Counted from the stretch's first letter, positions 51,601 through 61,661 are shown. The stretch is 64,000 nucleotides of DNA from Desulfovibrio desulfuricans DSM 642 (GCF_000420465.1 NZ_ATUZ01000011.1:434001-498000); one strand, 5' to 3'. Notes: a model not told the origin generated them from the sequence alone. A program made the numbers and translations.

Positions 51601-52267
51601 ACAATGTCCCCGCTTTCAGTTCCAGGGTTCTGCCCATGCCTGCGGCCAGCTCTCGGTTGTGCGTTACAACAACGAGGGTCATGCCCAATTCACGGTTGAG
51701 TTCGTTCATGAGAGCGCCCACCTGCGCTCCCGTAACTTCATCCAGATTGCCGGTGGGCTCGTCAGCCAACAGAACGCGCGGTCGCATAAAAACCGCGCGC
51801 GCAATGGCCACCCGCTGGCGTTCGCCGCCCGAGAGAGTGGCGATCTTGCTTTCCATACGCGCCGATAGCCCCACGCGGTCAAGCATTTCACGCGCACGGC
51901 TCATTACGGCGCTTTGTTTAGCACCGCCAATAATTGCCGGCATTGCCACATTTTCGAGGGCTGAAAATTCCGGCAGCAGATGATGAAATTGAAAAACGAA
52001 GCCCAGAGTCTTGTTGCGAAAGGCAGCTTTCTGGTCAGCGCTCATGAGCGCCATGTTGCGCCCTTCAAAACATATCTCGCCCGTACTTGGAGTATCAAGT
52101 GCACCCATAAGATGCAAGAGGGTACTCTTTCCGGAACCGGACTGTCCAACTATGGCGAGCATCTCGCCTTCTTCCACAACCAGGTTGATATCCTTGATAA
52201 TCTCGGTCTCTTCACCGGGTGTGGCAAATTTTTTGCCCACGTTTGAAAAAGTATAGAGTGCTGACAT
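51581..52267 (-). CDS. lolD: Lipoprotein-releasing system ATPase LolD
   Basis: A 228-residue MacB/LolD-type ABC ATPase: Walker A GQSGSGKST (about 41-49), signature LSGGERQRVAIARAVF (about 144-159) and Walker B VLLADEPTGNLDE. It drives lipoprotein extraction from the inner membrane with the upstream permease. The ATG at 52267 lies two bases past the permease stop region, and its 3' end overlaps bamA. Confidence 0.94.
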   Translation of the reverse strand: MSALYTFSNVGKKFATPGEETEIIKDINLVVEEGEMLAIVGQSGSGKSTLLHLMGALDTPSTGEICFEGRNMALMSADQKAAFRNKTLGFVFQFHHLLPEFSALENVAMPAIIGGAKQSAVMSRAREMLDRVGLSARMESKIATLSGGERQRVAIARAVFMRPRVLLADEPTGNLDEVTGAQVGALMNELNRELGMTLVVVTHNRELAAGMGRTLELKAGTLYEKIFE

Positions 52268-52269
52268 GG

Positions 52270-53505
52270 CTATTCGTAGCGCAGGGCTTCTGCCGGTTGC
52301 AGGCGTGATGCCTGCCGTGCCGGGTAAAGGGTGGCCAGAAAGCACAGCAGCATGGCGCTTGCGCCAATGATGAGTACATCGGAGAGGGTGATGATAATGG
52401 GCAGGTGATCGAGGGTATAGACGTTTTCAGGCAGTTTGATGAACTGGTAGCGCTTGAGCAGCCAGCCGAGCGAAAGCCCAAACGCATAGCCAAGCAATGT
52501 GCCGACAACCCCGATGATTGTTCCCTGAAACATGAAAATACGCCGTATCATGCCGCTTGTGGCACCCATGGACATCATTATGGCGATGTCGCGGGTTTTT
52601 TCCATAACCAGCATGACCAGTGTTGTTACAATGGAGAAAGAACCGATAAGCACCACCATTGCCAGCAGAATGAACATGCCGATTTTTTCCAGCTTGAGCG
52701 CTGCAAAAAGGTTGGCGTTCATTTCCATCCACGAGCGCACGTAGAAGGGCGAGCCAAGCTCGGTTGAAACTTCGGCTGCGGTCTTGTCCGCCTTGTATAC
52801 ATCGGCCACGGTCAGTTCCACGCCCGAAAGATAATTTTCCGGCAGGCCCAGCACATCGCGCGCGGCGTTGAGTGTAACAAACCCCAGCGAGGAGTCGTAT
52901 TCAAACATGCCTGTCTTGAAAATGCCTACCACTTCAAAGGGACGCACACGCGGCGCGTAGCCCGAGGTGGTCTTTTGCCCTGAGGGCGAAAGCAGATTCA
53001 CGCGGCTGCCCATGCCAAGCCCAAGGCGCTTGGCCAGTTCCTCGCCAATAATAAGCCCTGGCGCGCCTTCGCGCTCAAGATCGGCGGCAGAACCCACGCG
53101 CATCTGGCGCAGCATGGAAAGCACCGCAGGGGCCGACTGCGGGTCAATGCCCCGCAAGACCACGCCCTTGACGCCGCCGCCAGCGGAAAGCATGACTTCC
53201 GTGTAAATAAAGGGGGTTGCCCCTGTCACGCCCTTGACAGAACGCACCCGGTCCAGAAGGTCGGTGCGGTTTTCAAAGGCCGAGGGGATATAGGACATGA
53301 CAATGGCGTGGGCATTGGCCCCGAGGATTTTGTCCCGCATGTCGGTGGTGAGGCCGTTGTACACGCCAAGCACCACCACCAGCGCACCAACGCCGATAGC
53401 CACGCCCAGAATGGACATGATCGATATGATGTAGATGAATGTCTGCTTTCGCCTCGAAAAGAGGTAGCGCAGGGCAACGAATAGTTCAAATGACATTTGC
53501 GGCAT
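52270..53505 (-). CDS. lolC: Lipoprotein-releasing ABC transporter permease (LolC/LolE family)
   Basis: About 411 residues: an N-terminal membrane helix after ALRYLFSRRKQTF, a large periplasmic MacB-like domain, and three C-terminal helices (ILLAMVVLIGSFSIVTTLVMLVMEKTRDIAIMMSMGATSG). Only one LolC/E-type gene is present, as in single-permease LolF systems. AAGGTGGG precedes the ATG at 53505. It leads lolC-lolD-bamA. Confidence 0.93.
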   Translation of the reverse strand: MPQMSFELFVALRYLFSRRKQTFIYIISIMSILGVAIGVGALVVVLGVYNGLTTDMRDKILGANAHAIVMSYIPSAFENRTDLLDRVRSVKGVTGATPFIYTEVMLSAGGGVKGVVLRGIDPQSAPAVLSMLRQMRVGSAADLEREGAPGLIIGEELAKRLGLGMGSRVNLLSPSGQKTTSGYAPRVRPFEVVGIFKTGMFEYDSSLGFVTLNAARDVLGLPENYLSGVELTVADVYKADKTAAEVSTELGSPFYVRSWMEMNANLFAALKLEKIGMFILLAMVVLIGSFSIVTTLVMLVMEKTRDIAIMMSMGATSGMIRRIFMFQGTIIGVVGTLLGYAFGLSLGWLLKRYQFIKLPENVYTLDHLPIIITLSDVLIIGASAMLLCFLATLYPARQASRLQPAEALRYE

Positions 53506-53628
53506 ATTGTCCCACCTTGCCCGGATATTCAAGAGTTATTTTAGACCTGGGGCATTGCGTTGCCGCAAGGCAAGCCAATTGCGTCAGGGATTGCCGCTGG
53601 CAGGCAGCGCGCAACTGTTTGTACCTGG

Positions 53629-53658
53629 AGTAAACTTCCCGCAGCCGGACACTGTCAA
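53629..53658 (-). promoter_or_regulatory. Promoter of lolC-lolD-bamA
   Basis: On the minus strand a perfect TTGACA (53653-53658) is followed after 18 bases by TTTACT (53629-53634), about 125 bases before the lolC start. Confidence 0.65.
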
Positions 53659-53832
53659 GGGCAGGTACCCGGTGCAGCCCCTCGGAGGGGAGAAGGTGCC
53701 AGACTGGCGCGTATGTAGTGTTGCAGCTAGAACACAGACGGTTCCGTTGTACCATTCTGCCTGTTGCCAGTTCTTTTCAGTCTGGTGTTGATTTTGAAAT
53801 ATCTCCATTAGCAGGATAACTACCAGGCAAAA

Positions 53833-53865
53833 GCCCCCGGCTGGCTGACAAACCAGGCCGGGGGC
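53833..53865. terminator. Terminator downstream of chemoreceptor 1
   Basis: GCCCCCGGCTGG pairs with CCAGGCCGGGGGC (one-base bulge); T-rich tails occur on both strands. Confidence 0.8.
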
Positions 53866-53928
53866 CCCTTTTTCGTTCTTGTCATCAGGGACAAGGCTGA
53901 TCATCCCCAAGTTTTATTGTTCCGGGTG

Positions 53929-56022
53929 TTAGCCCCGTTTCATAGCCTCAATAAGTTCGCTCAGCCTGCGCGCCTGCTGGGCAAGGTCGGCCACGGCCTT
54001 TGTGGCCTGGCCCATTGCCTGCGAAGTCTGGCCGGACATGGCGTTGACCTGCACGATGGACTGGTTGATTTCCTCGCTGGCCGCGGATTGTTCTTCGCTG
54101 GCGGTGGCAATGGCGCTTACCTGATCGGCAGTGGCTTCCACATTGCTCACAATATCCCGCAGGGCGGCACCTGACTGGTTGGCAAATTCGGTGGCCGTGT
54201 TTACTTCCGTCAGGGCCTTGTCCATGGCGGCCACGCTCTGCGAAGCGCTCTGCTGAATGGCAGAGATCGCATTGCCCACGTCATTGGTGGAGGCCATGGT
54301 TTTTTCCGCCAGTTTGCGCACTTCATCGGCCACCACAGCAAAACCACGCCCGGCGTCGCCCGCGCGGGCAGCTTCAATGGCTGCGTTAAGGGCCAGCAGG
54401 TTGGTCTGGTCGGCAATGTCCGAGATCACGTTCATGATCTGGGTAATTGCCTGGGCATGCTGGTTCAGCTTGGTCATGTCGTCCTTGAGCGCCAGCGAAA
54501 CTTTTTGCACCTGCCCGATGCTTTGGAGGGCGCTTTCCACAATGTTTGCGCCGCTTTCAGCATTGGTGCGCGTTTCGGCTGAGACTGCGGAGGCCGAGGA
54601 GGCATTGCGGGCCACTTCCTGCACGGTCACATTCATCTGGTTCATGGCGGTTGCGGCCTCGCTGAGGCGCTGGGCCGACTGCGCGGCTATCTGGTCCGAC
54701 TGCTCAATCTGCCCGGAAAGCTGGCTTGAGGCAGAAGAAATGATGGCGACCACTTCTTCCAGTTGCCCCGCGGCAGCCAACATGCCTTCCCGCTTGGCAC
54801 TTTCTGCCTTTTGGGCCGCTTCTTCTGCACGTGCTGTGGCAAGCCTGGCTTCTTCCGTTGCCTGCTGAGCGTGCCTGGCTTTTTGTTCGCTTTCTTGCAA
54901 CAGCGTTTTGATATTGCCAACCATGTGTTCCATGCCCGATGCCAGCGTGCTGAATTCATCACGGCGTTTTTCGGCGGCAAAGAGCATGGCTTTTTCTGCA
55001 GGGGTTGTTTCAAGGCGGCCTTCCGCAACGGATTCCGCAATACCGGAAATGCTCCTGAGCAGTCGTGCGATGGCGCGCGCCGCAAAGAAGATGATCAGCC
55101 CGACCACAAGGGCGCTTGCAAAAGTCAGCATCATGGAGTTGCCCAGCATTATCCGCGTGGGCGTGTAAACTTCATCTCTGTCCACTTCCAGACAAAGAAT
55201 CCAGCCGACTTCGGGCATGGTCCTGTAAAAGACTGTTTTGTTGCCCCCGTCTTCGCTCGTAAATCTGACAAATCCCTCTGGGTTTTTCAGCATCTCCGCA
55301 ACATGGGGTTTTTTGCTGTCATCCCGTCCAAATGCCTTGAGGTCGCGGTTCAGCATCATTATGCCCTTGGTGTCATAGGCATAGATGCCGCCCTTGGTGC
55401 CGAAATCTATCTGGCTTGTAGTTGTCTGGGCGAGATTTTCGTTGTCGATACCTGCCCACACGAGACCTTCGGGCTTGCCATTGCGCATGATGGGCAGGCC
55501 TATGATAGTTGCAACCTTGCCTGTGGTTTTGCTGATCACGCCAGTAATGGTCTTCTGGCCTTGCATTGCGCGCCGGTAGTAAGAGCGGTCTGTAAAACTT
55601 ACCCCAACGGATTTGCTGGGGTGTTTTTGGCCTGCCAGGTGATGGGCAATGGCTATGCCATCCCGTCCGGCAACACCGCAAAATTCAAAGTTGGAATTGA
55701 GCGTCACAAAGGCATTGAGTGCGGCATCTGCATCGTTGAACAATGTGCGCGTCATGACTTCAGGCATTTTATCGTTGACGGCATCAAGATACAAAATAAC
55801 CCGGTTGTCGGCGGCAACCATGGAGAGCGACTCTTCCATCACTGTGAGCATTGCATGCAGGCCAATGCTTTGGCAGCGCAGCAGCGCCCTTGCATCGTTG
55901 ATAATCTGCTCGCGCAAGTTGCTTTCAGAAATTTTATAGCTCACACCAGCAACCAGCAGCAGCCCTGCAATTGCCGGAGTAAGAATGGACAGGAGCATCT
56001 TGCTCAGCAGCCCCATTTTCAT
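53929..56022 (-). CDS. Methyl-accepting chemotaxis protein with a Cache-type sensor (paralogue 1)
   Basis: A 697-residue receptor: membrane segment near 10-30, a periplasmic Cache-like sensor (about 35-270), a second segment near 278-300, a short HAMP-like linker, then the cytoplasmic signalling hairpin. The tip carries [46 protein letters not shown]. It signals to CheA/CheW. AAGGAGG precedes the ATG at 56022. It sits between lysS and lolC, with its own terminator and a sigma-28-like promoter. It is closely related to the receptor at 61662 in the signalling half but not in the sensor. Confidence 0.95.
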   Translation of the reverse strand: MKMGLLSKMLLSILTPAIAGLLLVAGVSYKISESNLREQIINDARALLRCQSIGLHAMLTVMEESLSMVAADNRVILYLDAVNDKMPEVMTRTLFNDADAALNAFVTLNSNFEFCGVAGRDGIAIAHHLAGQKHPSKSVGVSFTDRSYYRRAMQGQKTITGVISKTTGKVATIIGLPIMRNGKPEGLVWAGIDNENLAQTTTSQIDFGTKGGIYAYDTKGIMMLNRDLKAFGRDDSKKPHVAEMLKNPEGFVRFTSEDGGNKTVFYRTMPEVGWILCLEVDRDEVYTPTRIMLGNSMMLTFASALVVGLIIFFAARAIARLLRSISGIAESVAEGRLETTPAEKAMLFAAEKRRDEFSTLASGMEHMVGNIKTLLQESEQKARHAQQATEEARLATARAEEAAQKAESAKREGMLAAAGQLEEVVAIISSASSQLSGQIEQSDQIAAQSAQRLSEAATAMNQMNVTVQEVARNASSASAVSAETRTNAESGANIVESALQSIGQVQKVSLALKDDMTKLNQHAQAITQIMNVISDIADQTNLLALNAAIEAARAGDAGRGFAVVADEVRKLAEKTMASTNDVGNAISAIQQSASQSVAAMDKALTEVNTATEFANQSGAALRDIVSNVEATADQVSAIATASEEQSAASEEINQSIVQVNAMSGQTSQAMGQATKAVADLAQQARRLSELIEAMKRG

Positions 56023-56114
56023 AAGAACCTCCTTGCCCAAGCCAATGCGATAAATGTATGCGCCATACGCGAAAACATGCCCAATGAACTTGGCTTACGT
56101 TTTTATGAGTATAA

Positions 56115-56141
56115 TTATCGACCTGTGGCGACAATAGTATA
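56115..56141 (-). promoter_or_regulatory. Sigma-28-like promoter of chemoreceptor 1
   Basis: On the minus strand TATACTAT (56134-56141), 11 bases, then GTCGATAA (56115-56122) resembles TAAAGTTT-N11-GCCGATAA (7 of 8 at -10, 5 of 8 at -35), about 93 bases before the start. Confidence 0.5.
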
Positions 56142-56223
56142 TACCTTTGATTCAAAAATGTTTTTTGACAGGCAAGTTTTTATGAGGGGCTGAATTTGCA
56201 TCTGGTTAAAACTGTTGAACAAC

Positions 56224-56253
56224 AAAAAAGCGCCGCCAATAAGGCGGCGCTTT
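56224..56253 (-). terminator. lysS terminator
   Basis: AAAGCGCCGCC (56227-56237) pairs with GGCGGCGCTTT (56243-56253) around AATAA. On the minus strand a run of six T follows, about 60 bases after the lysS stop. Confidence 0.92.
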
Positions 56254-56312
56254 GCTGAGCGATCGTATCAATTCTTTTTACAGACGGCCAAATAAAGTAG
56301 CACCTTACCGAT

Positions 56313-57899
56313 TTACACTTCCGGGCGCAGCAAGGGGAAGAGAATAACTTCGCGGATTGAGGCGCAGTCGGTAAGCAGCATCACAAGGCGGTCAATGCCC
56401 ACGCCCTGTCCCGCAGCCGGGGGCATGCCGTATTCAAGGGCGCGCAGGTAGTCCTGATCCATGCTGTGGGCTTCGTCATCGCCCGCCTCGCGTTCGCGCA
56501 CCTGATCCTCAAAGCGCAGACGCTGATCCACAGGATCATTAAGCTCGGAAAAAGCGTTGGAAAGCTCGCGCCCGGTGATGAACAGCTCAAAGCGGTCCGT
56601 CAGTTCCGGATGCTCGTCATTACGGCGCGAAAGCGGCGAAATTTCCGTTGGGTAATGATAGATGAAGTGGGGCTGAATGAGCTTGCCTTCCACATCAAGA
56701 TCGAAAAGTTTGGCATGCAGCTTTTGCAGGCTTTCACTGTCGGCGGCCTTTTCCCCACGTGAACGGATGTAGGCCTTGACCTTGCCGTAATCGTTGTAGA
56801 ATTCCGGCGAATGCCCACCGACCTGGGTGAGCGAATCGTAGAAGCTGAGGCGCGTCCACTTGCCGGGCGTGAGGTCGATCATTTCGCCCTGATAGGGCAC
56901 TACGGTGGTGCCGCAGGCGGTCATGGCAAGGTGGGCAAAAAGCTGTTCCGTAAAATCCATGAGGTCTTCGAACGTGGCATAGGCCCAGTAGAATTCGCAC
57001 ATGGTGAATTCCGGATTATGGCGCGTGTCTATGCCTTCGTTGCGGAAGTTGCGGTTCAGTTCAAAGACCTTTTCAAATCCGCCAACCAGCAGCCGCTTGA
57101 GGTAGAGTTCGGGCGCAATGCGCAAAAACAGGGGCAGATCAAGGGCATTGTGGTGCGTTTTGAAGGGCTTGGCCGCGGCACCGCCAGCCAGCGGCTGCAT
57201 CATGGGAGTTTCCACTTCCATAAAGCCGTGGTCTTCCATAAAGCGGCGGAATTCGCGCACAATCAGGCTGCGTTTGAAGAAAATTTCGCGCGCGCGCGGC
57301 GTGACGATAAGGTCAACGTAGCGCTGGCGGTAGCGCGTTTCCATGTCTGTGAGGCCGTGATATTTTTCCGGCAAGGGACGCATGGAGCGCGTGATGAGCT
57401 TGATCTTGCGGCAGGCAATGGTGAGTTCGCCCGTCTTGGTGCGGAACAGGTGGCCGGAAACGCCCACGATGTCGCCCACGTCGAGCTTTTTGACCACTGT
57501 GTAGTTCTCTTCATCCATGTGTTCGCGCGAGGCGTAACACTGGATGCGGCCACTCTGGTCCATAATATGGAAGAAGGCCACCTTGCCGAACGAGCGCAGG
57601 GAAACTATGCGGCCCGCAATGGCAAACACGTCTTCCTGGCTGTCCAGGGAGTCGCCTTCAAGAGCGCCGAATTTGTCCAGCACCCAGGCAACGTCGTGTT
57701 CCTTGCGGAAGTCGTTGGGGAAAAGCGGTACGCCCGCATCCAAAAGGTCGCACGATTTGACAACTCTGTTTTTGACAACTTCGTTGAGGCCTTCGCGCGC
57801 GGCGAAACTTTCCAGCATGGGCATAAAATATCCCGCATGCTGCGACTTGGTACCCAGCTTGATAGCCGGCTTGCTGTTTTTCTTTTCCCGAGTATCCAC
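56313..57899 (-). CDS. lysS: Lysyl-tRNA synthetase (class II)
   Basis: About 528 residues: an N-terminal OB-fold anticodon-binding domain (GRIVSLRSFGKVAFFHIMDQSGRIQCY) and a class II catalytic core with motif 2 FRNEGIDTRHNPEFTMCEFYWAY and motif 3 GMPPAAGQGVGIDRLVMLLT. It charges tRNA-Lys. The GTG at 57899 has AGGAG at ideal spacing; an ATG at 57818 (MLESFAAREG) is also plausible and matches the usual N-terminal length better. It is transcribed alone, ending at a strong terminator. Confidence 0.93.
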   Translation of the reverse strand: MDTREKKNSKPAIKLGTKSQHAGYFMPMLESFAAREGLNEVVKNRVVKSCDLLDAGVPLFPNDFRKEHDVAWVLDKFGALEGDSLDSQEDVFAIAGRIVSLRSFGKVAFFHIMDQSGRIQCYASREHMDEENYTVVKKLDVGDIVGVSGHLFRTKTGELTIACRKIKLITRSMRPLPEKYHGLTDMETRYRQRYVDLIVTPRAREIFFKRSLIVREFRRFMEDHGFMEVETPMMQPLAGGAAAKPFKTHHNALDLPLFLRIAPELYLKRLLVGGFEKVFELNRNFRNEGIDTRHNPEFTMCEFYWAYATFEDLMDFTEQLFAHLAMTACGTTVVPYQGEMIDLTPGKWTRLSFYDSLTQVGGHSPEFYNDYGKVKAYIRSRGEKAADSESLQKLHAKLFDLDVEGKLIQPHFIYHYPTEISPLSRRNDEHPELTDRFELFITGRELSNAFSELNDPVDQRLRFEDQVREREAGDDEAHSMDQDYLRALEYGMPPAAGQGVGIDRLVMLLTDCASIREVILFPLLRPEV

Positions 57900-58106
57900 G
57901 TAACGACTCCTGAATGGCCCATACCTGAAAGGAGCGTTACGGTATGCCATTCACGCTTGGGCGTCAAGATTGTGAGGAATGTGTCTGCAAATTGCTGTAA
58001 AATAATGCTTTGTTGGATGCTCCTGCTGTTGATGCGACTCTGACGCAGCAGGAAACATCAATGCATGCGGCGGCTTATATCCGCGCCAGTCGGGGCTTTC
58101 GCCCCC

Positions 58107-58136
58107 TTGAAGTTTTGACCTGTTTACGTATATAAA
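58107..58136 (+). promoter_or_regulatory. Promoter of the double-ACT gene
   Basis: TTGAAG (58107-58112) is followed after 16-18 bases by TATATA/TATAAA (58129-58136), placing the start near 58142, just before the leader hairpin. Confidence 0.5.
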
Positions 58137-58157
58137 GCCCTTTTACACGATACAACC

Positions 58158-58185
58158 GCCGTCAGAATCAAGCTGACGGCTTTTT
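58158..58185 (+). terminator. Terminator-like hairpin in the leader of the double-ACT gene
   Basis: GCCGTCAG (58158-58165) pairs perfectly with CTGACGGC (58173-58180), followed by T5. It ends 13 bases before the start codon, inside the presumed leader, so it can act as an attenuator. Confidence 0.65.
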
Positions 58186-58198
58186 CAAGGAAAGCGCC

Positions 58199-58759
58199 AT
58201 GCAAAAATTTACAGCCTCCTTTCTGGGGCGCGACTGCCCCGGCGTGGTGGCCTCTGTCAGCCGCATTCTCGAAGACAGCGGCTGCAACATCGAAGAAGTG
58301 ACCCAGACCATCCTTTCCGGCGAATTTGCTGCTATCTTTGTTGTTGCAGCACCGGAAGATAATGCGGAAACCCTGCGCTCCAAGCTGAGCGCCGGACTGG
58401 AATCCGCGAAGGTTGATCTTTCCGTCCTCGTGCGGCCCGCTATCAAGGGACAGTGGGGCACAGACCTGCACTGCGAACCCTTTGTGGTCACTGCCGACGG
58501 GCCGGACAAGCCCGGTCTTATCGCCGCCATGAGCCGCGTTTTTGCCCAGCACGGCGTGAACATTGAGAGCCTCAAGGCCATTCTGGGCGAGGGCGGCAGC
58601 AACCATGCGCTTTTTGTGTTTGAGGTCATGGTGCCTGACAGCGTTGACATGGGCCGCCTGCGCCGCGAGCTTGACTGCGAAGGGCAGAAGCGCGACCTGC
58701 GCGTCAGCGCCCAGCACAGGGATATTTTTGAGGCAGTGCATCGGGTAAATTCTTTTTAG
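58199..58759 (+). CDS. Double-ACT-domain protein, GcvR-like
   Basis: A 186-residue protein with two ACT domains (about 3-78 and 93-172). The first begins FTASFLGRDCPGVVASVSRIL and the second FVVTADGPDKPGLIAAMSRVF, each with the DxPG ligand loop. This is the GcvR architecture, in which glycine binding alters partner interaction; direct DNA binding is not expected. AAGGA precedes the ATG. It lies behind a terminator-like hairpin and upstream of the UPF0210 gene, whose family often pairs with an ACT protein. Confidence 0.88.
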   Translation: MQKFTASFLGRDCPGVVASVSRILEDSGCNIEEVTQTILSGEFAAIFVVAAPEDNAETLRSKLSAGLESAKVDLSVLVRPAIKGQWGTDLHCEPFVVTADGPDKPGLIAAMSRVFAQHGVNIESLKAILGEGGSNHALFVFEVMVPDSVDMGRLRRELDCEGQKRDLRVSAQHRDIFEAVHRVNSF

Positions 58760-59092
58760 GGCCTGTTCCCACTCTGGCTCTTTTGCCCCCTGCCTGCGTC
58801 AGAAAGCCTTTTTATTCCGGTTGAGTACCATAAGAGTACACTCCCTTCATAAAAAGGCTTCCTTCCTTGGCAGGGAACAAAACTTCTCATAGTGTCAACA
58901 GGCCCAAGGGCAATTTCAACATAAATCGCCCTTGCGATTGCGTGAGCGGATGCCCACCACTGCGGTAGCGCTCTGTTTCAGAAATGATGCACATTCCCCT
59001 GAGCGCCCGGTTTTGCGCGTCAGGGCAAAACCGCCTTCCGGGCGGGGCCGCCATATGGCAGGCCGACAGCCCGAACATACAGGAAGACCTCC
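58760..59092. other. Intergenic region with two inverted repeats
   Basis: AAGCCTTTTTAT (58804-58815) and ATAAAAAGGCTT (58849-58860) are perfect 12-bp inverted repeats around 33 bases, and GTTCCC/GGGAAC lie outside them. GGTTTTGC (59009-59016) pairs with GCAAAACC (59024-59031), flanked by CGCCCGG/CCGGGCG. No coding sequence is supported. Confidence 0.6.
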
Positions 59093-60478
59093 ATGCTTTC
59101 AGAACGCGAAGTTATAAGCACCCTGAACATGCTCCGCAACGAGCATCTTGACGTGCGCACCGTCACCCTTGGCGTGAGCCTGTTTGACTGCGTCAGTCAT
59201 GACCTTGATCTTTTTACCGCCAATGTTAAGGCCAAGCTGCGCCGCTACGCCTCGCAGCTCGTGAGCGTGTGCAACGAAGTGGGCGACAAATACGGCATCC
59301 CCGTGGTGAACAAACGCATCAGCGTGAGCCCCATTGCCGTGGTGGGCGCACCTTTTGGCCCGGATGGGATGGTGCGCGTGTGCAAGGCCCTTGACGAGGC
59401 CGCCAAGGAAGCTGGCGTTGATTTTCTGGGTGGTTTCTCTGCCCTGGTGGAAAAGGGCTTTGCCAAGGGCGACCGCTCCCTGATTGAAGCGTTGCCCCAG
59501 GCACTGGCTGAAACCGACCGCATCTGCTCATCCATCAACGTGGCTTCGTCACGCAGCGGCATCAATATGGATGCTGTGGCCCTCATGGGGCAGCAGATCC
59601 TCAAGGTGGCCGAAGCCACCGCCGAACGCGGCGGCATCGGCTGCGCCAAGCTGGTGGTTTTTGCCAACATTCCGCAGGATGTTCCCTTCATGGCTGGCGC
59701 TTACCTTGGCGTGGGCGAGCCTGACGTTGTTATCAACGTGGGCGTTTCCGGCCCCGGAGTGGTCAAAAAAGCCCTGGATCGCGCGCGCGAAGCCGGGCAC
59801 AACGGCAAGGGCGGCCGCCTTACCCTGCTGGATATGGCCGAAGTCATCAAGCGCACGGCCTACAAGGTGACGCGCGTGGGTGAAATGATCGGAACCGAAG
59901 TTGCCACCCGTCTGGGCCTGCCCTTTGGCGTGGCCGACCTTTCCCTGGCTCCCACGCCTGCGGTGGGCGACTCTGTGGGCGAAATCTTCCAGAGCATGGG
60001 CCTTTCGAGCATTGGCGCGCCCGGCACCACTGCCGTGCTGGCCATGCTCAATGATGCGGTGAAAAAGGGCGGCGCGTTCGCTTCTTCGTCCGTGGGCGGT
60101 CTGTCCGGCGCGTTTATCCCTGTGTCGGAAGATTCCAGCATTGAGGCTGCGGCCACCTCCGGCCTGCTCAGCCTTGAAAAGCTGGAAGCCATGACCAGCG
60201 TGTGCTCTGTGGGGCTGGACATGATCGCCATCCCCGGCGACACGCCCGCTTCGACCATTTCCGGCATCATTGCCGACGAAATGGCAATCGGTGTCATCAA
60301 CACCAAGACCACGGCTGTGCGCCTTATTCCCGTGCCCGGCAAGGGCGTTGGCGACGAAGTGTCTTTTGGCGGCCTGCTCGGCAAGGCTGCCATTATTCCC
60401 GTGCCCAAGGGCGACGCCACGGACTTTATCGGCCTTGGCGGGCGCATTCCTGCGCCTATTCACAGCCTCAAAAACTAG
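59093..60478 (+). CDS. UPF0210 (PFL-like DUF711) family protein
   Basis: A 461-residue protein with family features: [17 protein letters not shown] near the N-terminus, [35 protein letters not shown], and [43 protein letters not shown], ending [15 protein letters not shown]. It resembles glycyl-radical (pyruvate-formate-lyase-like) folds, but no glycyl-radical motif is visible and the activity is unknown. GGAAG precedes the ATG. In many genomes the gene follows a small ACT protein; here a double-ACT gene plays that part. Confidence 0.93.
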   Translation: MLSEREVISTLNMLRNEHLDVRTVTLGVSLFDCVSHDLDLFTANVKAKLRRYASQLVSVCNEVGDKYGIPVVNKRISVSPIAVVGAPFGPDGMVRVCKALDEAAKEAGVDFLGGFSALVEKGFAKGDRSLIEALPQALAETDRICSSINVASSRSGINMDAVALMGQQILKVAEATAERGGIGCAKLVVFANIPQDVPFMAGAYLGVGEPDVVINVGVSGPGVVKKALDRAREAGHNGKGGRLTLLDMAEVIKRTAYKVTRVGEMIGTEVATRLGLPFGVADLSLAPTPAVGDSVGEIFQSMGLSSIGAPGTTAVLAMLNDAVKKGGAFASSSVGGLSGAFIPVSEDSSIEAAATSGLLSLEKLEAMTSVCSVGLDMIAIPGDTPASTISGIIADEMAIGVINTKTTAVRLIPVPGKGVGDEVSFGGLLGKAAIIPVPKGDATDFIGLGGRIPAPIHSLKN

Positions 60479-60525
60479 GCTGGTTAAGCTTTATCTGTTT
60501 TTAAAAGCAGACAGAATATCTTCAC

Positions 60526-60559
60526 GGCGCGGCATCCTTGTGATTCCGCGCCTTTTTTT
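60526..60559 (+). terminator. Intrinsic terminator of the UPF0210 gene
   Basis: GGCGCGG (60526-60532) pairs with CCGCGCC (60546-60552), followed by seven T. Confidence 0.9.
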
Positions 60560-60663
60560 ATGGTCGATTGGCGCGATAAAATCGTTCAGTGAATTTTTCT
60601 ATTTGCGCCAATACGTCTGGTTGCTGTATGTTCAGATACAGAAACCATGTTCAGGACGAAATA

Positions 60664-61308
60664 ATGCCCCAGTATTTTATCTACGGCAAAAAAGAGATCG
60701 GCTTCCTCTCCCGTAAAGACAAACGCCTCGCCGCAGCCATGGAACGCATAGGCCCCATACAGCGGGAGGTGCGGCCCGACCTCTTTGACGCGCTCATGCA
60801 CTCCATAGTCGGACAGCAGATTGCCACCAAGGCGCAGCAGACAGTGTGGGCGCGGCTTGTGCTTGCCCTTGGCAAAGTGACGCCTGAAACCATAGACGGC
60901 GCTGAAACTGCCACGTTGCAGGGAGTGGGGCTTTCCTTCCGCAAGGTTGCCTATATGAAGGCAGCCGCGCGCAAGGTGCTGCTGGGAGAACTGGACGTGG
61001 AGGCCCTGAGGCTCATGGACGATGCCAGCCTCTGCGCCACCCTGTGCGCGCTGGACGGGGTTGGCGTGTGGACAGCGGAAATGCTCATGCTGTTTTCACT
61101 CCAGCGGCCTGATGTGCTCAGTTTTGGCGACCTTGCCATCCTGCGGGGCCTGCGCATGCTGCACCGGCACCGGGAAGTCAGCCGGGGCCGTTTTGAAATC
61201 TATCGTCGTCGCTACAGTCCTTATGGTTCGGCGGCAAGCCTGTACCTGTGGGCCATAGCAGGCGGGGCTTTGCCTGATTTTTCCGATCCGGCGGCTTCAA
61301 GGCGCTGA
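60664..61308 (+). CDS. alkA: DNA-3-methyladenine glycosylase II (AlkA/HhH-GPD family)
   Basis: A 214-residue base-excision enzyme. The helix-hairpin-helix LCALDGVGVWTAEMLMLF (about 127-144) and the catalytic Asp156 in FGDLAILRG define the HhH-GPD fold; the earlier FDALMHSIVGQQIATKAQQTVW is the standard family start. It removes alkylated purines. It lacks the FCL cysteines of EndoIII. The ATG at 60664 follows GGACGA; a longer frame reads through noncoding DNA. It stands alone. Confidence 0.93.
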   Translation: MPQYFIYGKKEIGFLSRKDKRLAAAMERIGPIQREVRPDLFDALMHSIVGQQIATKAQQTVWARLVLALGKVTPETIDGAETATLQGVGLSFRKVAYMKAAARKVLLGELDVEALRLMDDASLCATLCALDGVGVWTAEMLMLFSLQRPDVLSFGDLAILRGLRMLHRHREVSRGRFEIYRRRYSPYGSAASLYLWAIAGGALPDFSDPAASRR

Positions 61309-61661
61309 TAACGCTGATCCCATTATTCCGGCGGTAGGGCCTCACCGCAATTCAGCGTTGCTCTGTCGTGCTGCGCGTAACACAAGTAGTTGTTGCTATC
61401 GGGTATTATATATCCACATCTTCTTTGTCCTAATGAGATTGATAGTTATCAGCACGAAATGTCAGTGTAAAAATTCCGATCACGCTCGTAGAGATTTCTT
61501 GTGAAAATAAGTATAATTGATATATTGAAAGTCACGTTTTGTCCGATAAACACAGTGGAGTGGTCTGTCTTACAGGATTTCAGGGGTAGTTTTATTTTTC
61601 ACATGGTAATTAGCCTTTCGGTCATTCAGTGCGTGGACGCAACGCAAAAGGGGTAGTGATG
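61309..61661 (+). other. AT-rich leader of chemoreceptor 2
   Basis: These 353 bases are clearly richer in A/T than the neighbouring genes and hold no supportable ORF. TCCGATAA (61542-61549) matches the sigma-28 -10 element at seven of eight positions, but the -35 region (61523-61530, TATTGAAA) fits poorly. Confidence 0.45.

Larger units (their letters stand above)
53506..53928. other. Intergenic region between lolC and the chemoreceptor gene
   Basis: It holds the lolC promoter (53629-53658) and the chemoreceptor terminator (53833-53865). A leftward frame at 53486-53755 has no SD or family match. Nothing else is seen. Confidence 0.6.
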
